Shown here: piece by piece, positions 1 through 9,545 of the stretch
Layout: each line of letters starts with the position of its first letter
Numbering within the stretch: the first letter of the stretch is position 1
NCBI GenBank assembly: GCA_038316335.1
Contig: JBBQAM010000025.1
Location: 1-57,832, forward strand
Direction: 5' to 3'
Origin: JALHST01 sp038316335
GTDB taxonomy: Bacteria > Bacteroidota > Bacteroidia > Flavobacteriales > Flavobacteriaceae
Length of the DNA: 57,832 nt
Notes under the pieces: generated by a model
The model's input: only the letters and a program-made list of their open reading frames with translations
Database searches by the model: none
Told to the model about the DNA's origin: nothing
Program-made: the position numbers and the translations under genes

Positions 1-651
1 TTCTTCTAGAAGAGTATAAAAAGCAATGCTATGATTCAAATATTTAAGGTGACATAATTCATGAACGATTACATATTCAATGCACTTTTTAGGAGTCTTA
101 ATTAGTTCTAGGTTTAAATGTATTTTACCGTTTTTATCACAGCTACCCCAACGTTTTTTCATCCACCTGTAGCATAACTGCGGCTCGCTTTCATAGAAGC
201 TATTTGAGATGGGTTTAAGCTTGTCAAACAATTGGTTGAAATGTTCTTCTGCTTTTGCTTTGTACCATTGTTTTAAAAGCTCCTGAATGCCTTTTTTATC
301 TAAAAGGTTAATGGTGTATACGTGAATGTAGCCTCCAGTTAATTTAACTGACTCTGATTTGTCCGCATGAAGCTTCAATCTATACTGTCTACCTAAATAT
401 AAATGCGTTTCTCCGCTAACAAATTTTCTCGCTGGAGTTAGTGGGTGAAATGATAAAAAGAAGTCCTGTTGTTTAATAATCCAAGATGCTTTTCCCTTTA
501 ATTTTTCTCTGATTTTTTCTATAGGAATTTCTTGGGGAGCTAAAACATTGACAGACTTGTCTGGATGTACTTTTATACCTAAAGTTTTACGCTCTGCAAA
601 CTCTAAGGTATAGTCGATTAATGTATTTCCGTATTGAATCTGGTCTTTCAT
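1..651 (-). CDS. YgjP-type metal-dependent hydrolase (M48-like), partial
   Basis: This gene reads leftward from the ATG at 651 and runs off the window edge, so its C-terminus is missing. The visible 217 residues begin MKDQIQYGNTLIDYTLEF. They carry the zinc-peptidase signature VHELCHLKYLNHSIAFYTLL near the cut end, where HELCH plus the downstream NHS...F is characteristic of the YgjP/DUF45 (WLM-like) family. The conserved RWMKKRWGSC segment lies before it. The start is only 5 nt from the hsdR stop, so it is very probably the last gene of the type I restriction operon. YgjP-type genes are common neighbours of hsdR in bacteria, but their role there is not established. Family assignment is confident; function is not. 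Confidence 0.88.
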   Translation of the reverse strand, partial: MKDQIQYGNTLIDYTLEFAERKTLGIKVHPDKSVNVLAPQEIPIEKIREKLKGKASWIIKQQDFFLSFHPLTPARKFVSGETHLYLGRQYRLKLHADKSESVKLTGGYIHVYTINLLDKKGIQELLKQWYKAKAEEHFNQLFDKLKPISNSFYESEPQLCYRWMKKRWGSCDKNGKIHLNLELIKTPKKCIEYVIVHELCHLKYLNHSIAFYTLLEE

Positions 652-656
652 ATGTG

Positions 657-3600
657 CTACTTATACTTTAGAATAGCCACCTTCATGCACTCTTCAATTA
701 AATTGTCAATTTTATCCCAGTTAGTGTCCAATTCATATTTTTTTAAAAGCTCATATAATGCATCTCCTAAATTGATATTAATTTTCCCTGTAACATCATT
801 GTTCTTATGCCATTCAATAACCTTGTTTCCATTAAGATAAATATGCTCTTTCACAGTATTGTCTATTGCCAGACTAACTTCAACATGAAATGGCTTTTTT
901 AATAGTTCCGAATCTACGTAAACAGATTTACTAAAATTATAGAATGCCAGTGCTGCATCATTATTGGCTAATTCCTCTGGAGCATCATCTGACCTTCCAT
1001 GTAAAAATCGCTCTTCATGTTCTTTTGCTCTTTTTAAGAATTCGGCTTCAGATATTCTTTTTAAGTAATATTCTTCAATAGTCTCTTTTATTAAATCTGC
1101 CAGCTTTTTATAATATACTGGGTCTTCTTGCATCTTTACATTAATTGCCTTTATCGTTCGGCTTGCAATATGGTCTGCTTGTGCAGCTTTACCTGTAATT
1201 TTCTCAATTTCTGCTTCTCTTTCTTCTTTGTCAAATATGTTTACAAGTTCGGTTACTTTCATAATATCACCCTCTGTAGAAATATGCTTATTTATTAGCT
1301 TTTGAATCTGTGGTTCAAACTCCTTGTAAGACAAGTCATCATTATATCGCCTTTTAACATCTACCCGTAATTTCAGAAAGAATTGAGCATCTTTCTTATA
1401 CATCTCTATTTTCTTGTCTGCGGTATTGTTGACAAATTCAACTGATGACAATGCCATTTTTAAGAGTCGAGCAAAATGACTTAATTTCTCATAAAATTTG
1501 TTTCTTACATCTTCTGGAGATAAGAGTTCTTCATAGGCAGTTGGTTCAAGATTTTTATCTTTTAAGGTTCTAAAAATATCCCAAAGCTCAGAATGTGCTT
1601 GTGGTAATTTTTTAACCTCATCATTAAGATTGGTTAAAGCACCCTCCAATTCTGATTCGTCAAAATCTGCTAAACCAGAATAGGTACTTAATGCACTATC
1701 TAGGTTTTCTAAGTTACCATAGTAGTCAATAATATAACCATAATCCTTGCCAGCATAAACCCTGTTTACTCTTGCTACCGCTTGTAGCAATGTATGTTCT
1801 TTAAGCGACCTACATAAGTACAATATGGTATTGTTAGGAGCATCAAAACCAGTAAGTAATTTGGCAACTACTATTAAGATTTCTGGATGCTCTCTTTTTT
1901 TAAATTGAGTGATGACACTTTTTTCAAAACGCTTTAAATCGCCATACTTATCTATCATTGCATCGAAATAGGCATCTTCTCGGTCTTTATCTTCGTTCAC
2001 ATTATAGAAGCCATCTTCAGTACCTTCTCTTTGGTCAGATTGGGTTACAATTACTTCAGAAGTAACTATTCCAATATCATCTAAAAACTGTTTATAAAGT
2101 AATGCTGTTTTTATGCTAGGTGCTACCAGTTGTCCTTTAGGTTTATACTTGTCACTTTCTGTTTGAAAAAAGTCTCTATAATGCTCTGAAATATCCCAAG
2201 CTCTAGCATAGATTACTTTTTCAGTTTTGTTTAGTTCGTTAACTGTGTTGAATTTCCTTTTTAAGTTGGCTTTACCGTAATCGGAAAGAGGTTCGGATAA
2301 CTTGTCAAAATATCTGTTTATAGGGTCTTCATCTACAGTAATTAGATTATGTCTACCCTCGTACAACAAAGGTACTACTGCACCATCCTCTACAGCATCT
2401 TTAACGGTATAAGGAAGCCCTATGTAGCCTCCAAACTTGTTAGCTGTGCTTCTTTCTTTTTTCATTAATGGAGTTCCTGTAAAGGCTAAAAAACAAGCGT
2501 TAGGGAATACTCTTTGCATGCTCACATTAAATGTTCCGTATTGAGTTCGATGTCCCTCATCAATCATAACAAATATGTTAGGTGACAGAAATGGTTGTTT
2601 ACATTGCTTTACGGCGGCTTCAAACTTATTGATAATCGTAGTGATTATAGCATCACTTTTATCCGTTAGTAATTCTGATAGATGTGAGCCAGTCTTTGCT
2701 TGTATTACTTCTTTCTGGCACTTCTTAAAGGTGTCCGATATTTGGTCATCTAAATCAATCCTATCGGTAACCAATAGAATTTTAGGGTTTGAGACTTCAG
2801 AGCTTGAAGCTATCATTTGAGCCAGCATTACCATTGTTAGTGATTTTCCGCTTCCTTGCGTGTGCCAAATAACACCACCTTGTCTTTTTCCTGTATTATC
2901 AAAATGGGTAACCCTTTTTAAGGTATCTCGTACCGCAAAATATTGCTGATATCTGGCTACCTTTTTTATGCCCTCATCATATAGCGTAAAATTTCTGATA
3001 AGGTCAATAATACGCTCTGGTCTGCATAAGCTATAAAGTAGCTCATCTTGTTTTGTTAGGGTTCTTTCTTCCGTCTCTAATCCGTCAAAATAACGTCTTA
3101 CATAATTAAAACCGAAAGACCTTTCTGCAAACAATTCATCTTTTATGCTTTCTTTTAATGGCTCATTTTTTAATACACTTAATTCTTTCCAGTACCTAGC
3201 TTCAGCTTCTTTATTTGAAAACTGTTCTTTCCATTTTGCCCAAAACTCTTTACTTGTACCAGTAGTTGCGTAACTGCCTTTATTTGTGGCTATACTTAAT
3301 AAAAGATTGGAATAGATATACAAAGACCTAATACCCTTTTTACTAAAGTTTCTAATATGTTGCTCAATGGCTAATTCTGTTGGTGATTTAGTGCCATTTA
3401 AAGACGGACTCTTGCACTCAATTACCACCATAGGAATACCATTTATAAACAGTACGATGTCTGGTCTGTATGTATCCGTTCTGCCTGTACGTAGTACACT
3501 ATATTCTTCCGTAACATGGAATATGTTATTATCTGGATTCTCCCAATCTACATATTGTAAAGTATGACTCTTTTTGTCTCCTTCAATGGTTTGCTCCATA

Positions 3601-3917
3601 GCTTTACCCAGTGTAATTAGGTCATAGAATGCAGCATTTGCATTTAAAAAACCTTCATTGATTGGTAGGTCTTTTAAAGAAAGAATAGCTGTGTTAATGT
3701 TGGAATCTGAAAATTTATATTCCTTCCTTTTTCTATGGATGGTATTAATTTCTTCTAACTGTTTTTTTAGTACGTTTTCAAAAAGCACCTGAGATTTTTT
3801 GCCACCACGCCACTCTAAAGATTGTTCTGGTGAAATATAGGTGTACCCCATATTTATCAACAGTTGAATTGCTGGAATTTGAGATATATGGTCTTCTAAA
3901 AAGGATGGTGTACTCAT
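657..3917 (-). CDS. hsdR: Type I restriction enzyme, R (motor/nuclease) subunit
   Basis: HsdR couples ATP-driven DNA translocation to cleavage in the type I restriction complex. The 1086-residue protein has the expected order of elements. An N-terminal PD-(D/E)XK nuclease has RPDIVLF near residue 150 and VIECKSP near 163. The SF2 motor follows: Walker A TQGSGKS near 352, DEGH box near 452, AFTGTPL soon after, TGFDAP near 688, and motif VI QAVARVNR near 711. A helical C-terminal region completes the protein. Length is typical of the family and no break is visible. Its ATG overlaps the stop of the DUF2971 gene (ATGA, 3914-3917), which implies translational coupling. It is the last core subunit in an operon whose M and S genes lie about 4-7 kb upstream. 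Confidence 0.96.
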   Translation of the reverse strand: MSTPSFLEDHISQIPAIQLLINMGYTYISPEQSLEWRGGKKSQVLFENVLKKQLEEINTIHRKRKEYKFSDSNINTAILSLKDLPINEGFLNANAAFYDLITLGKAMEQTIEGDKKSHTLQYVDWENPDNNIFHVTEEYSVLRTGRTDTYRPDIVLFINGIPMVVIECKSPSLNGTKSPTELAIEQHIRNFSKKGIRSLYIYSNLLLSIATNKGSYATTGTSKEFWAKWKEQFSNKEAEARYWKELSVLKNEPLKESIKDELFAERSFGFNYVRRYFDGLETEERTLTKQDELLYSLCRPERIIDLIRNFTLYDEGIKKVARYQQYFAVRDTLKRVTHFDNTGKRQGGVIWHTQGSGKSLTMVMLAQMIASSSEVSNPKILLVTDRIDLDDQISDTFKKCQKEVIQAKTGSHLSELLTDKSDAIITTIINKFEAAVKQCKQPFLSPNIFVMIDEGHRTQYGTFNVSMQRVFPNACFLAFTGTPLMKKERSTANKFGGYIGLPYTVKDAVEDGAVVPLLYEGRHNLITVDEDPINRYFDKLSEPLSDYGKANLKRKFNTVNELNKTEKVIYARAWDISEHYRDFFQTESDKYKPKGQLVAPSIKTALLYKQFLDDIGIVTSEVIVTQSDQREGTEDGFYNVNEDKDREDAYFDAMIDKYGDLKRFEKSVITQFKKREHPEILIVVAKLLTGFDAPNNTILYLCRSLKEHTLLQAVARVNRVYAGKDYGYIIDYYGNLENLDSALSTYSGLADFDESELEGALTNLNDEVKKLPQAHSELWDIFRTLKDKNLEPTAYEELLSPEDVRNKFYEKLSHFARLLKMALSSVEFVNNTADKKIEMYKKDAQFFLKLRVDVKRRYNDDLSYKEFEPQIQKLINKHISTEGDIMKVTELVNIFDKEEREAEIEKITGKAAQADHIASRTIKAINVKMQEDPVYYKKLADLIKETIEEYYLKRISEAEFLKRAKEHEERFLHGRSDDAPEELANNDAALAFYNFSKSVYVDSELLKKPFHVEVSLAIDNTVKEHIYLNGNKVIEWHKNNDVTGKININLGDALYELLKKYELDTNWDKIDNLIEECMKVAILKYK

Positions 3918-4753
3918 GCTTTCAATTGTTTAGTTCTTTCAAAAAATTGATAGAATGGTTCCAATTCAGATTTTTGAACTACTATATTTTTTCCTAAAGA
4001 TTCAAATTGTGCTTTACATTCTTTATATTGTTCCTCCAACATGGCAGGATGCGTAATAATTGTTATTTCAATATCTTCAAAATCATTGATTTTGTATACT
4101 ATGTGGTCTGGTTTTTCTTTATCATTTAGGTCAATTAATGCTACTCGATATTCCTTTTCATGAGAAAAAGATTCATCCTTTCTAAAGGATAAATAGAGAA
4201 CTGTACTTTCTATTTCATTTTCAATAACCCTTGGGTAATCTTGATATTTAATTCTACCTACTACCATTCTCTGTTTTTCTTGTAGGTCATTTAATGGTAT
4301 TGAAGATTTTATTTTATTTTGAAATTGCTTTCTATTGACTTTTATTGCAAAACCATCTTCTTTTGCATAAAACCTCCACATACCATCAGATTCTCGATTA
4401 GAATTAAACCAACAACTTATATAATGTGACTGTTGAGTTTTCTTTAGCTTACTACTTATATGTAGTAATTTCTCTTTAGAAATTTCTTTAATTTGCTTCC
4501 AATCTTCAATTAGTTCTGGATTTATTTTATCCTCTTTATCAATAAAACAGCACTCATAAGCTGTTCTAACTTCTGTTATGTCATAAGTTGAGATGCCTTC
4601 TAGTTTATCATCAAAACGGTTCATAGACGGCATATATAGAGACTTAGTTTCAAGCAGGCTTAAAATTTTACTTTTACTCATATACCTAAATAAGTAATCT
4701 TTATTGATACTTTTAGTATTGTATGTATTCCACTTTTCAAATGGCTTCTTCAT
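3914..4753 (-). CDS. DUF2971 family protein embedded in the RM operon
   Basis: A 279-residue protein beginning MKKPFEKWNTYNT. The N-terminal pattern YLFRYMSKSKILSLLETKSLYMPSMNRFDDKLEG matches the start of the DUF2971 family (FRYM...LL....L......FDD/E). The central CWFNSNRESDGMWRFYAKEDGFAIKV and HEKEYRVAL segments are also family-like. DUF2971 proteins have no assigned biochemical activity; many sit in defence islands. It overlaps hsdR by 4 nt and follows the 12-nt repeat array directly. A degenerate reading frame through those repeats ends a few codons inside this gene (KRHEEAI then stop). Role in restriction is unknown; placement is the main clue. Confidence 0.8.
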   Translation of the reverse strand: MKKPFEKWNTYNTKSINKDYLFRYMSKSKILSLLETKSLYMPSMNRFDDKLEGISTYDITEVRTAYECCFIDKEDKINPELIEDWKQIKEISKEKLLHISSKLKKTQQSHYISCWFNSNRESDGMWRFYAKEDGFAIKVNRKQFQNKIKSSIPLNDLQEKQRMVVGRIKYQDYPRVIENEIESTVLYLSFRKDESFSHEKEYRVALIDLNDKEKPDHIVYKINDFEDIEITIITHPAMLEEQYKECKAQFESLGKNIVVQKSELEPFYQFFERTKQLKA

Positions 4754-4774
4754 GCCTTTTAATACTTAGTTGAT

Positions 4775-5036
4775 TAACTCTTTCTTTAAACTCTCGTTCT
4801 AACTCTTTGTTTAATTCTCTCTTTAACTCTCGTTCTAACTCTTTGTTTAATCCTCTTTCTAACTCTTTGTTTAATTCTCTCTTTAACTCTTGTTCTAATT
4901 CTCTCTTTAACTCTTGTTCTAATTCTCTCTTTAATTCTCTCTTTAATTCTCTCTTTAATTCTCTCTTTAAACTCTCGTTCTAACTCTTTGTTTAATTCTC
5001 TCTTTTAACTTTTAATCTAACTCTCTCATCTAAAAC
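4775..5036 (-). repeat. Tandem array with 12-nt period, degenerate coiled-coil coding capacity
   Basis: About 260 bp consist of degenerate 12-nt units. On the minus strand the variants are TTAAAGAGAGAA, TTAGAACAAGAG, TTAAACAAAGAG and TTAGAACGAGAG, often alternating in 24-nt pairs, with four identical units in a row around 4925-4968. Because 12 is a multiple of 3, open frames run through it. One minus-strand frame reads repeated K-R-E-L-E-Q-E-L / K-R-E-L-N-K-E-L, a charged heptad-like helix, from just after a TAG near 4979 to a stop inside the DUF2971 start. It has no ATG. The array separates the AlbA_2-type gene from the DUF2971 gene inside one operon. Confidence 0.9.
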
Positions 5037-5042
5037 CAGTCT

Positions 5043-6722
5043 TTAACTCTTAGTTTGTACTAAATGCCATTCAGGTTTGGAATAAATACCCTTATTTATA
5101 ATAATATCTTTTTTTCTTAGTTCAGTCAATAAGTTCCCAATCTTGGTCTTCTTTTGAGGGTCTGACATGTAGTCTGGCAATTTTTCCCATAATAAGCTAT
5201 CTACATCAGACCTAGTTAACATATCATGTTCTTTTAAAGCTTTAGTTATTAAATCCAGATAATATTTTTTATCAAACGCTCTGTTTTTGGAATACATAGC
5301 CTTTTGCCCTGTTTTTTGAGCAATTTTCTTTCCTATAAAATAATTAGGTCTTCTGCCTTCTATAAGTTTTTTCTTTTTAAGATAATTTGCTTCAATTTTA
5401 GTAATCGCCTTGTTCTTTTGAACTTTATCTAAAAGGATAATGTCTTCAAGAGATAAATCTTTGTTTCTTGCTAAAACGGCCGCATATTTTAAATCTAAAA
5501 CTTCTCCTACAATGGCAACTTTTACCCTTTCGTTAGAAAGGTCATATTCAGGAAGAGGAAAAAACTTTACACGCTGATAATTAAACATCCTTCTTATCCC
5601 TCCACCAGCAGTATCAACCATCTTTAAATTAAACATGGCATTTGCAAGAAATCTATTTCTATAATGCTCTTCAGGTGCATCTTCTATTACTACCTTTTCA
5701 ACACTTGACGGAATAAAACTTCCCAGATTTGTAAAAATGAGTTGGTCATCAAACTCTATTATATTAATTCTACCATTTTTAGTATAGTCTTGATGCGCAA
5801 TACAATTATTCATAGCCTCTCTTATAGTGTAAGGCTCATATTGGTCAACTTCATCAGGAAATAATGTGCCCTGGTCTTTTTTAATGTAGCGATACTTAAG
5901 ATTCCTAATTTTGCCATAAACTTTATCCACAGCAAGAATAATCGGTAAGCCAAAAATCGCATAGTCTTTTTCATCTCCATTAACATCTTTCAAAACCCAC
6001 CTTAACTTAGCCTCTGCAGGATTTATAAAATGTTCAGATTCTTCCTTACCTAATAGGATAATAGTAGTTCTGGTAATTTTTCCTTTTATAGTAAGCTTCG
6101 CCTTGTTCAGAAAGGTTTTAGTATCCCATAAGTCAATATCGTCTGTCTTATCAGGAAATTTACTTTTAAAATTTTCTTTTGCAAGAGCAATGGCTAATGG
6201 GTCTAAGTCTTGAATTGTAGCTTCTGGAATAACTTTCGCACTCCAATCTTCGGTTATAACTTGTGCTCTTATACGTTCTATTTCACTAATATTTAATGGC
6301 ACTAAACTTTCGTTATCACGAGCATAATAATGGCCATCATAAGAAATAGGGATACCTCTTGGTGCGGCAGGAATTTCAAACATTACAACTCTTCCTTTGG
6401 CAGTTGCAATTTCATAAATCTCTATAAAAGAAATACGACCATTAACTTTATCTGCAATCTCTTTTTTTAGATTATGTAAATCACTTTTAATTGGTCTAAA
6501 CTGGCTGCCAACGATATCGTGCTTGATGTTTTCTATTCCAAAAACCAACCAAGCACAACCGATACCTTTTAAATTAGCTTCATTACTTAATGCAGAAAAG
6601 TATTTTCCTAATTTTCTGAAATCATAACCTCTTTTAGCCTCTTTAAACTCAACTATCTCATTCTCTGCCTGTAAAGCTCTTAACCTATCTAAAATTTGTT
6701 CTACTTGCGCTGTATTGTACAT
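5043..6722 (-). CDS. AlbA_2/Schlafen-type putative DNA-binding ATPase-like protein
   Basis: A 559-residue protein. Residues about 15-135 look like the AlbA_2 (divergent AAA_4, Schlafen-like) domain: ENEIVEFKEAKRG at the start, then ALSNEAN, AWLVFGIEN and the closing YYARDNES segment. A GHKL-like ATPase segment lies near residue 300 (REAMNNCIAHQDY) and is followed by IIEFDDQLIFTNLGSF. The C-terminal 130 residues are basic and look like winged-helix modules. The arrangement matches COG2865-type proteins often annotated as ATP-binding or transcriptional regulators, many of which occur in phage-defence loci. It is the gene after the PD-(D/E)XK-like protein in the operon; the gap to that gene is about 57 nt. 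Confidence 0.82.
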   Translation of the reverse strand: MYNTAQVEQILDRLRALQAENEIVEFKEAKRGYDFRKLGKYFSALSNEANLKGIGCAWLVFGIENIKHDIVGSQFRPIKSDLHNLKKEIADKVNGRISFIEIYEIATAKGRVVMFEIPAAPRGIPISYDGHYYARDNESLVPLNISEIERIRAQVITEDWSAKVIPEATIQDLDPLAIALAKENFKSKFPDKTDDIDLWDTKTFLNKAKLTIKGKITRTTIILLGKEESEHFINPAEAKLRWVLKDVNGDEKDYAIFGLPIILAVDKVYGKIRNLKYRYIKKDQGTLFPDEVDQYEPYTIREAMNNCIAHQDYTKNGRINIIEFDDQLIFTNLGSFIPSSVEKVVIEDAPEEHYRNRFLANAMFNLKMVDTAGGGIRRMFNYQRVKFFPLPEYDLSNERVKVAIVGEVLDLKYAAVLARNKDLSLEDIILLDKVQKNKAITKIEANYLKKKKLIEGRRPNYFIGKKIAQKTGQKAMYSKNRAFDKKYYLDLITKALKEHDMLTRSDVDSLLWEKLPDYMSDPQKKTKIGNLLTELRKKDIIINKGIYSKPEWHLVQTKS

Positions 6723-6779
6723 ATTTCTAACCTTTTATACTTTTACTCTAATCTTATTCTGTGCTAATTTTTAGGATGA

Positions 6780-7577
6780 TTATCCTGCATCCTTATGATT
6801 TTTTCGTTTTATCTTAATCAAATAACACATTACTAAACCAGAATTTTCAGCAACTTCATCATGGTCAAAAAAGTCTGGGTCAAATCTATCTTTCAATTCT
6901 GTCAATGCAGCTTCCTTTACTTCAATCGGCTGAAAATCATAAACTAATTGTGTATAATTTTTTCTATATTCTTCTAGTATTGCTTCCCATTTTAAAAGCA
7001 CCTTGTTTTTCATTTTGGGAATATCATCGTCTTGAACGATTTGATTTGGCTTATCTAATTTTTTATAAAACAATAAGTAACTAGCCCTAATTGAGTTTTC
7101 GTCTATATCATCCATCAAAACCATTGCTTCTGATAATCTTACAATGTCCTTTTTAACTTTAGAATAACCATTTACAAAAGATTTCACTTCAATTCCTACT
7201 AAGGACTTGTGAATAGGTTCTCTATAGGCATAAGACTTATAAGGCTCTTTTGTAAGCGCAATATCAATTCTACCAGATTTGTTTTTGATTGGATTGTGAT
7301 TCTTTCTTTTCAATCGTGGCTTCATAGAGAATTCAGGAAAAGCACCATTGTAAAAGTCTTTTATAAGGTACTCCAATTGAACATGTATTAATTTGTGCCA
7401 ACCCCAATCGAAAAGTCTTTTGGCGATGTTTATAACAATTAAATATTCAATTAATCTTGATTCAAACTCTGTTCTTTTATAAGAGAATCTTAAATTTTCC
7501 TCATAAGAATATTTGGCAGAAGAGATTAATATTTCTTCAACCTCATCAAAGTAGTTGTCTTGCCATTCTGCCCTCAT
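6780..7577 (-). CDS. PD-(D/E)XK nuclease-like protein of unknown family
   Basis: 265 residues, no family recognised by name. Around residues 100-131 the sequence reads SGRIDIALTKEPYK followed by HKSLVGIEVKSF. This is the D...(E)xK spacing of a PD-(D/E)XK nuclease fold: aspartate after a strand, then G-I-E-V-K at the end of the next strand. The N-terminal half is helical and rich in aromatic and basic residues; the C-terminus ends in IKIKRKNHKDAG. It lies between hsdS plus a 97-residue protein and the AlbA_2-type gene, with a 6-nt gap to the former, so it is part of the RM operon. It may be an extra nuclease or a degraded effector. The fold call is inference from a motif only. Confidence 0.6.
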   Translation of the reverse strand: MRAEWQDNYFDEVEEILISSAKYSYEENLRFSYKRTEFESRLIEYLIVINIAKRLFDWGWHKLIHVQLEYLIKDFYNGAFPEFSMKPRLKRKNHNPIKNKSGRIDIALTKEPYKSYAYREPIHKSLVGIEVKSFVNGYSKVKKDIVRLSEAMVLMDDIDENSIRASYLLFYKKLDKPNQIVQDDDIPKMKNKVLLKWEAILEEYRKNYTQLVYDFQPIEVKEAALTELKDRFDPDFFDHDEVAENSGLVMCYLIKIKRKNHKDAG

Positions 7578-7583
7578 ATATTC

Positions 7584-7877
7584 TTAATTCATATTTTTTT
7601 CTGCAGCAACTGCTGCTTCATAAGCAAGTTTGTTTGAATATTTAGACAAAGCCGTTATCCTTCCTTTTCCTTTTTCACCAATTGCGGGGTCAAATTCAAA
7701 AGTTACGTTTAAGAATATCTCATCTTGTAATTTCATGTTAGTTGTTACATCAATTAGTTTTTTTAGGTCACCTTTAGTCTGTTTGTAGCATTCTATATGC
7801 AATTGTCGCATATCCTTCTCAAATTCTTCTTTTTGAGCAGGTGTTAAACGGTTTAAAAATTCTAATGCTTTTTCCAT
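7584..7877 (-). CDS. Small hypothetical protein in the RM operon
   Basis: 97 residues, beginning MEKALEFLNRLTPAQKEEFEKDMRQL and ending VAAEKNMN. I do not recognise a family. The N-terminal half is predicted helical; the middle (EIFLNVTFEFDPAIGEKGKG) looks like a beta hairpin. It is packed 4 nt downstream of hsdS and 6 nt upstream of the PD-(D/E)XK-like gene, which supports real translation. It could be a small partner of either neighbour. Confidence 0.6.
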   Translation of the reverse strand: MEKALEFLNRLTPAQKEEFEKDMRQLHIECYKQTKGDLKKLIDVTTNMKLQDEIFLNVTFEFDPAIGEKGKGRITALSKYSNKLAYEAAVAAEKNMN

Positions 7878-7881
7878 ATTT

Positions 7882-9138
7882 TTATATCTTAATTCTTGTT
7901 TTTCCAGTTAACAACTGCTGCATCAACCCTTTTTTCTGGAATTGTAATTGCTCTAAATAGTTTTCAGTTTGTGTAATTTCTTCATCAATTTTATCAAAAA
8001 AATCAGCAATATAATTCTGTTCTACTTTTGAAGGTATTTTTACAATAATTGTCTCAAAAACATTCCATCTTAATCCTCCTCTTCGTGCAATTGAGCCAGA
8101 CATGTTACTTTGATAGTTGTAAATCATTCTGTCTGTTTTTAGAAGTCTAAACATAAACGAATCATTAATAGAATCATCGGTTTTAAAAACTGTATACATA
8201 GGACTTACTAGACCTCTTTCCATCAAGTCTTGGAAGCCAATAGACCCTTCTTCTATGTGATTAGTTGCATAAGCAAAATACCCCTTTGGAACTATTTTAT
8301 ATTTAGATAAATCATCTCCAAAAACTTTTCTACCGAAATAATCTAATGACCTAACTAAACCATCATATTTAGTGCAAGAAAGCACCTCAATTTCATCATC
8401 CTTCTTATTCTTGTCTGTAAATTGTTTTGCAATTTCACTAATGCTTACTTTCTTCCATTTTTCACTAAACCCAGCCAAGCGAGTTTTACCAGTTAACAAC
8501 TGCTGCATTAAGCCTTTTTTACGAAGCTCTAGCTTTTTAATAAGAGTTTGTGTGTTTTTAATAGCTTTATCCCAATCGGATAAAATAGAGACGATTTTTT
8601 GTTGTTCTGGGCGAGGAGGCAATGCCAATTTTAGTAGTTTCAATTGGCTAGGATAGATATGAATCACTGAAATACCCTGCGCAAGTCTGGCGATATCATT
8701 TTTCTTAATGGTATTTAAATAATAAGACAAAAAGATGCCATTTTCATTAGTCCTAATAATATTTAAATCCCCACCTAATGCAATCCCTTCTTTTAAAACA
8801 CAGGAGGCTGTTGCAATATCCAATGCAGTCTCACCTGAGGCAGGAATTATCACATCATTACCTACACTAAAAATAAGTTCATTATCAGTTAAATCCGTAA
8901 AAGAGTGAACTTCTTCGATTACTTCTTCATACTTTGTGTAGAGTTCTCCGTATCGAATACACGGTGTAATACCATCAGGTTTAGTATCATTTTTGGAAAC
9001 TCCTTTTCCTTTAGAAAACAACGCTATATCTCCAAGCTTTACCTGTCTCCAATCATAAGGGATATATCCTTTTTTAGTTGGTTTAATCCCGTTAAAAGAA
9101 TTAGGTTCAATGATATCTGTTTTTATTGTTTTAGTCAT
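7882..9138 (-). CDS. hsdS: Type I restriction enzyme, specificity subunit with two TRDs
   Basis: HsdS sets the bipartite DNA target of the type I complex. The 418 residues show the classical duplicated layout. TRD1 occupies about residues 20-185 (starts YIPYDWRQVKLGDIALFSKG). A central conserved helix spans about 185-220 (RPEQQKIVSILSDWDKAI...KKGLMQQLLTGKTR). TRD2 spans about 225-375 (starts WKKVSISEIAKQF). A C-terminal helix repeats KKGLMQQLLTGKTR. The exact repetition of that 14-residue string is the internal symmetry expected of S subunits and also a potential site for TRD exchange. It lies 2 nt downstream of the 134-residue protein gene and two genes downstream of hsdM. Confidence 0.95.
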   Translation of the reverse strand: MTKTIKTDIIEPNSFNGIKPTKKGYIPYDWRQVKLGDIALFSKGKGVSKNDTKPDGITPCIRYGELYTKYEEVIEEVHSFTDLTDNELIFSVGNDVIIPASGETALDIATASCVLKEGIALGGDLNIIRTNENGIFLSYYLNTIKKNDIARLAQGISVIHIYPSQLKLLKLALPPRPEQQKIVSILSDWDKAIKNTQTLIKKLELRKKGLMQQLLTGKTRLAGFSEKWKKVSISEIAKQFTDKNKKDDEIEVLSCTKYDGLVRSLDYFGRKVFGDDLSKYKIVPKGYFAYATNHIEEGSIGFQDLMERGLVSPMYTVFKTDDSINDSFMFRLLKTDRMIYNYQSNMSGSIARRGGLRWNVFETIIVKIPSKVEQNYIADFFDKIDEEITQTENYLEQLQFQKKGLMQQLLTGKTRIKI

Positions 9139-9140
9139 CC

Positions 9141-9545
9141 TTATTTAAACTTAGTTTTTACATAGGAAATCAACAATGAAAAATCTGAAAGGCGTAATTG
9201 CTCATCAGGATTGTCAACTTCAAAACCTCCTCCTAATTCTTCAATTGAAAATCCAATTCCATAGTCATCTTTCCCCCCTAAATGAACAGTTGCTATATGC
9301 TTTTCATCTTCTTTAGATAAGTCGAAAAAGTATCTTACATGAGTAATTTCATCATACTCACATTCATCTCTGTATTCTTTATAGGTTAAATAAAACGGTC
9401 GTGGTAAACCGCTACCAGTCCTTCGATTGTTTTCGATGTAATAACCTGTGAACTTAACACTAACGTCATACAAACTCGCAATCTCCAACATGTAGCTTTT
9501 GATTTTGCCATCTATAGACAAAAAGTATTCCTGTAAATTTTTCAT
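9141..9545 (-). CDS. Small hypothetical protein between hsdM and hsdS
   Basis: 134 residues, beginning MKNLQEYFLSIDGKIKSYM. No family recognised. The protein is acidic and looks alpha/beta (ITHVRYFFDLSKEDEKHIATVHLGGKDDYGIGFSIEEL). Its start overlaps the hsdM stop (ATGA, 9542-9545) and its stop is 2 nt before hsdS, so it is translationally embedded between the two methyltransferase subunits. An insertion here is unusual, since hsdM and hsdS are usually adjacent. A DNA-mimic or immunity-like role would fit the acidity but is speculation. Confidence 0.65.
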   Translation of the reverse strand: MKNLQEYFLSIDGKIKSYMLEIASLYDVSVKFTGYYIENNRRTGSGLPRPFYLTYKEYRDECEYDEITHVRYFFDLSKEDEKHIATVHLGGKDDYGIGFSIEELGGGFEVDNPDEQLRLSDFSLLISYVKTKFK

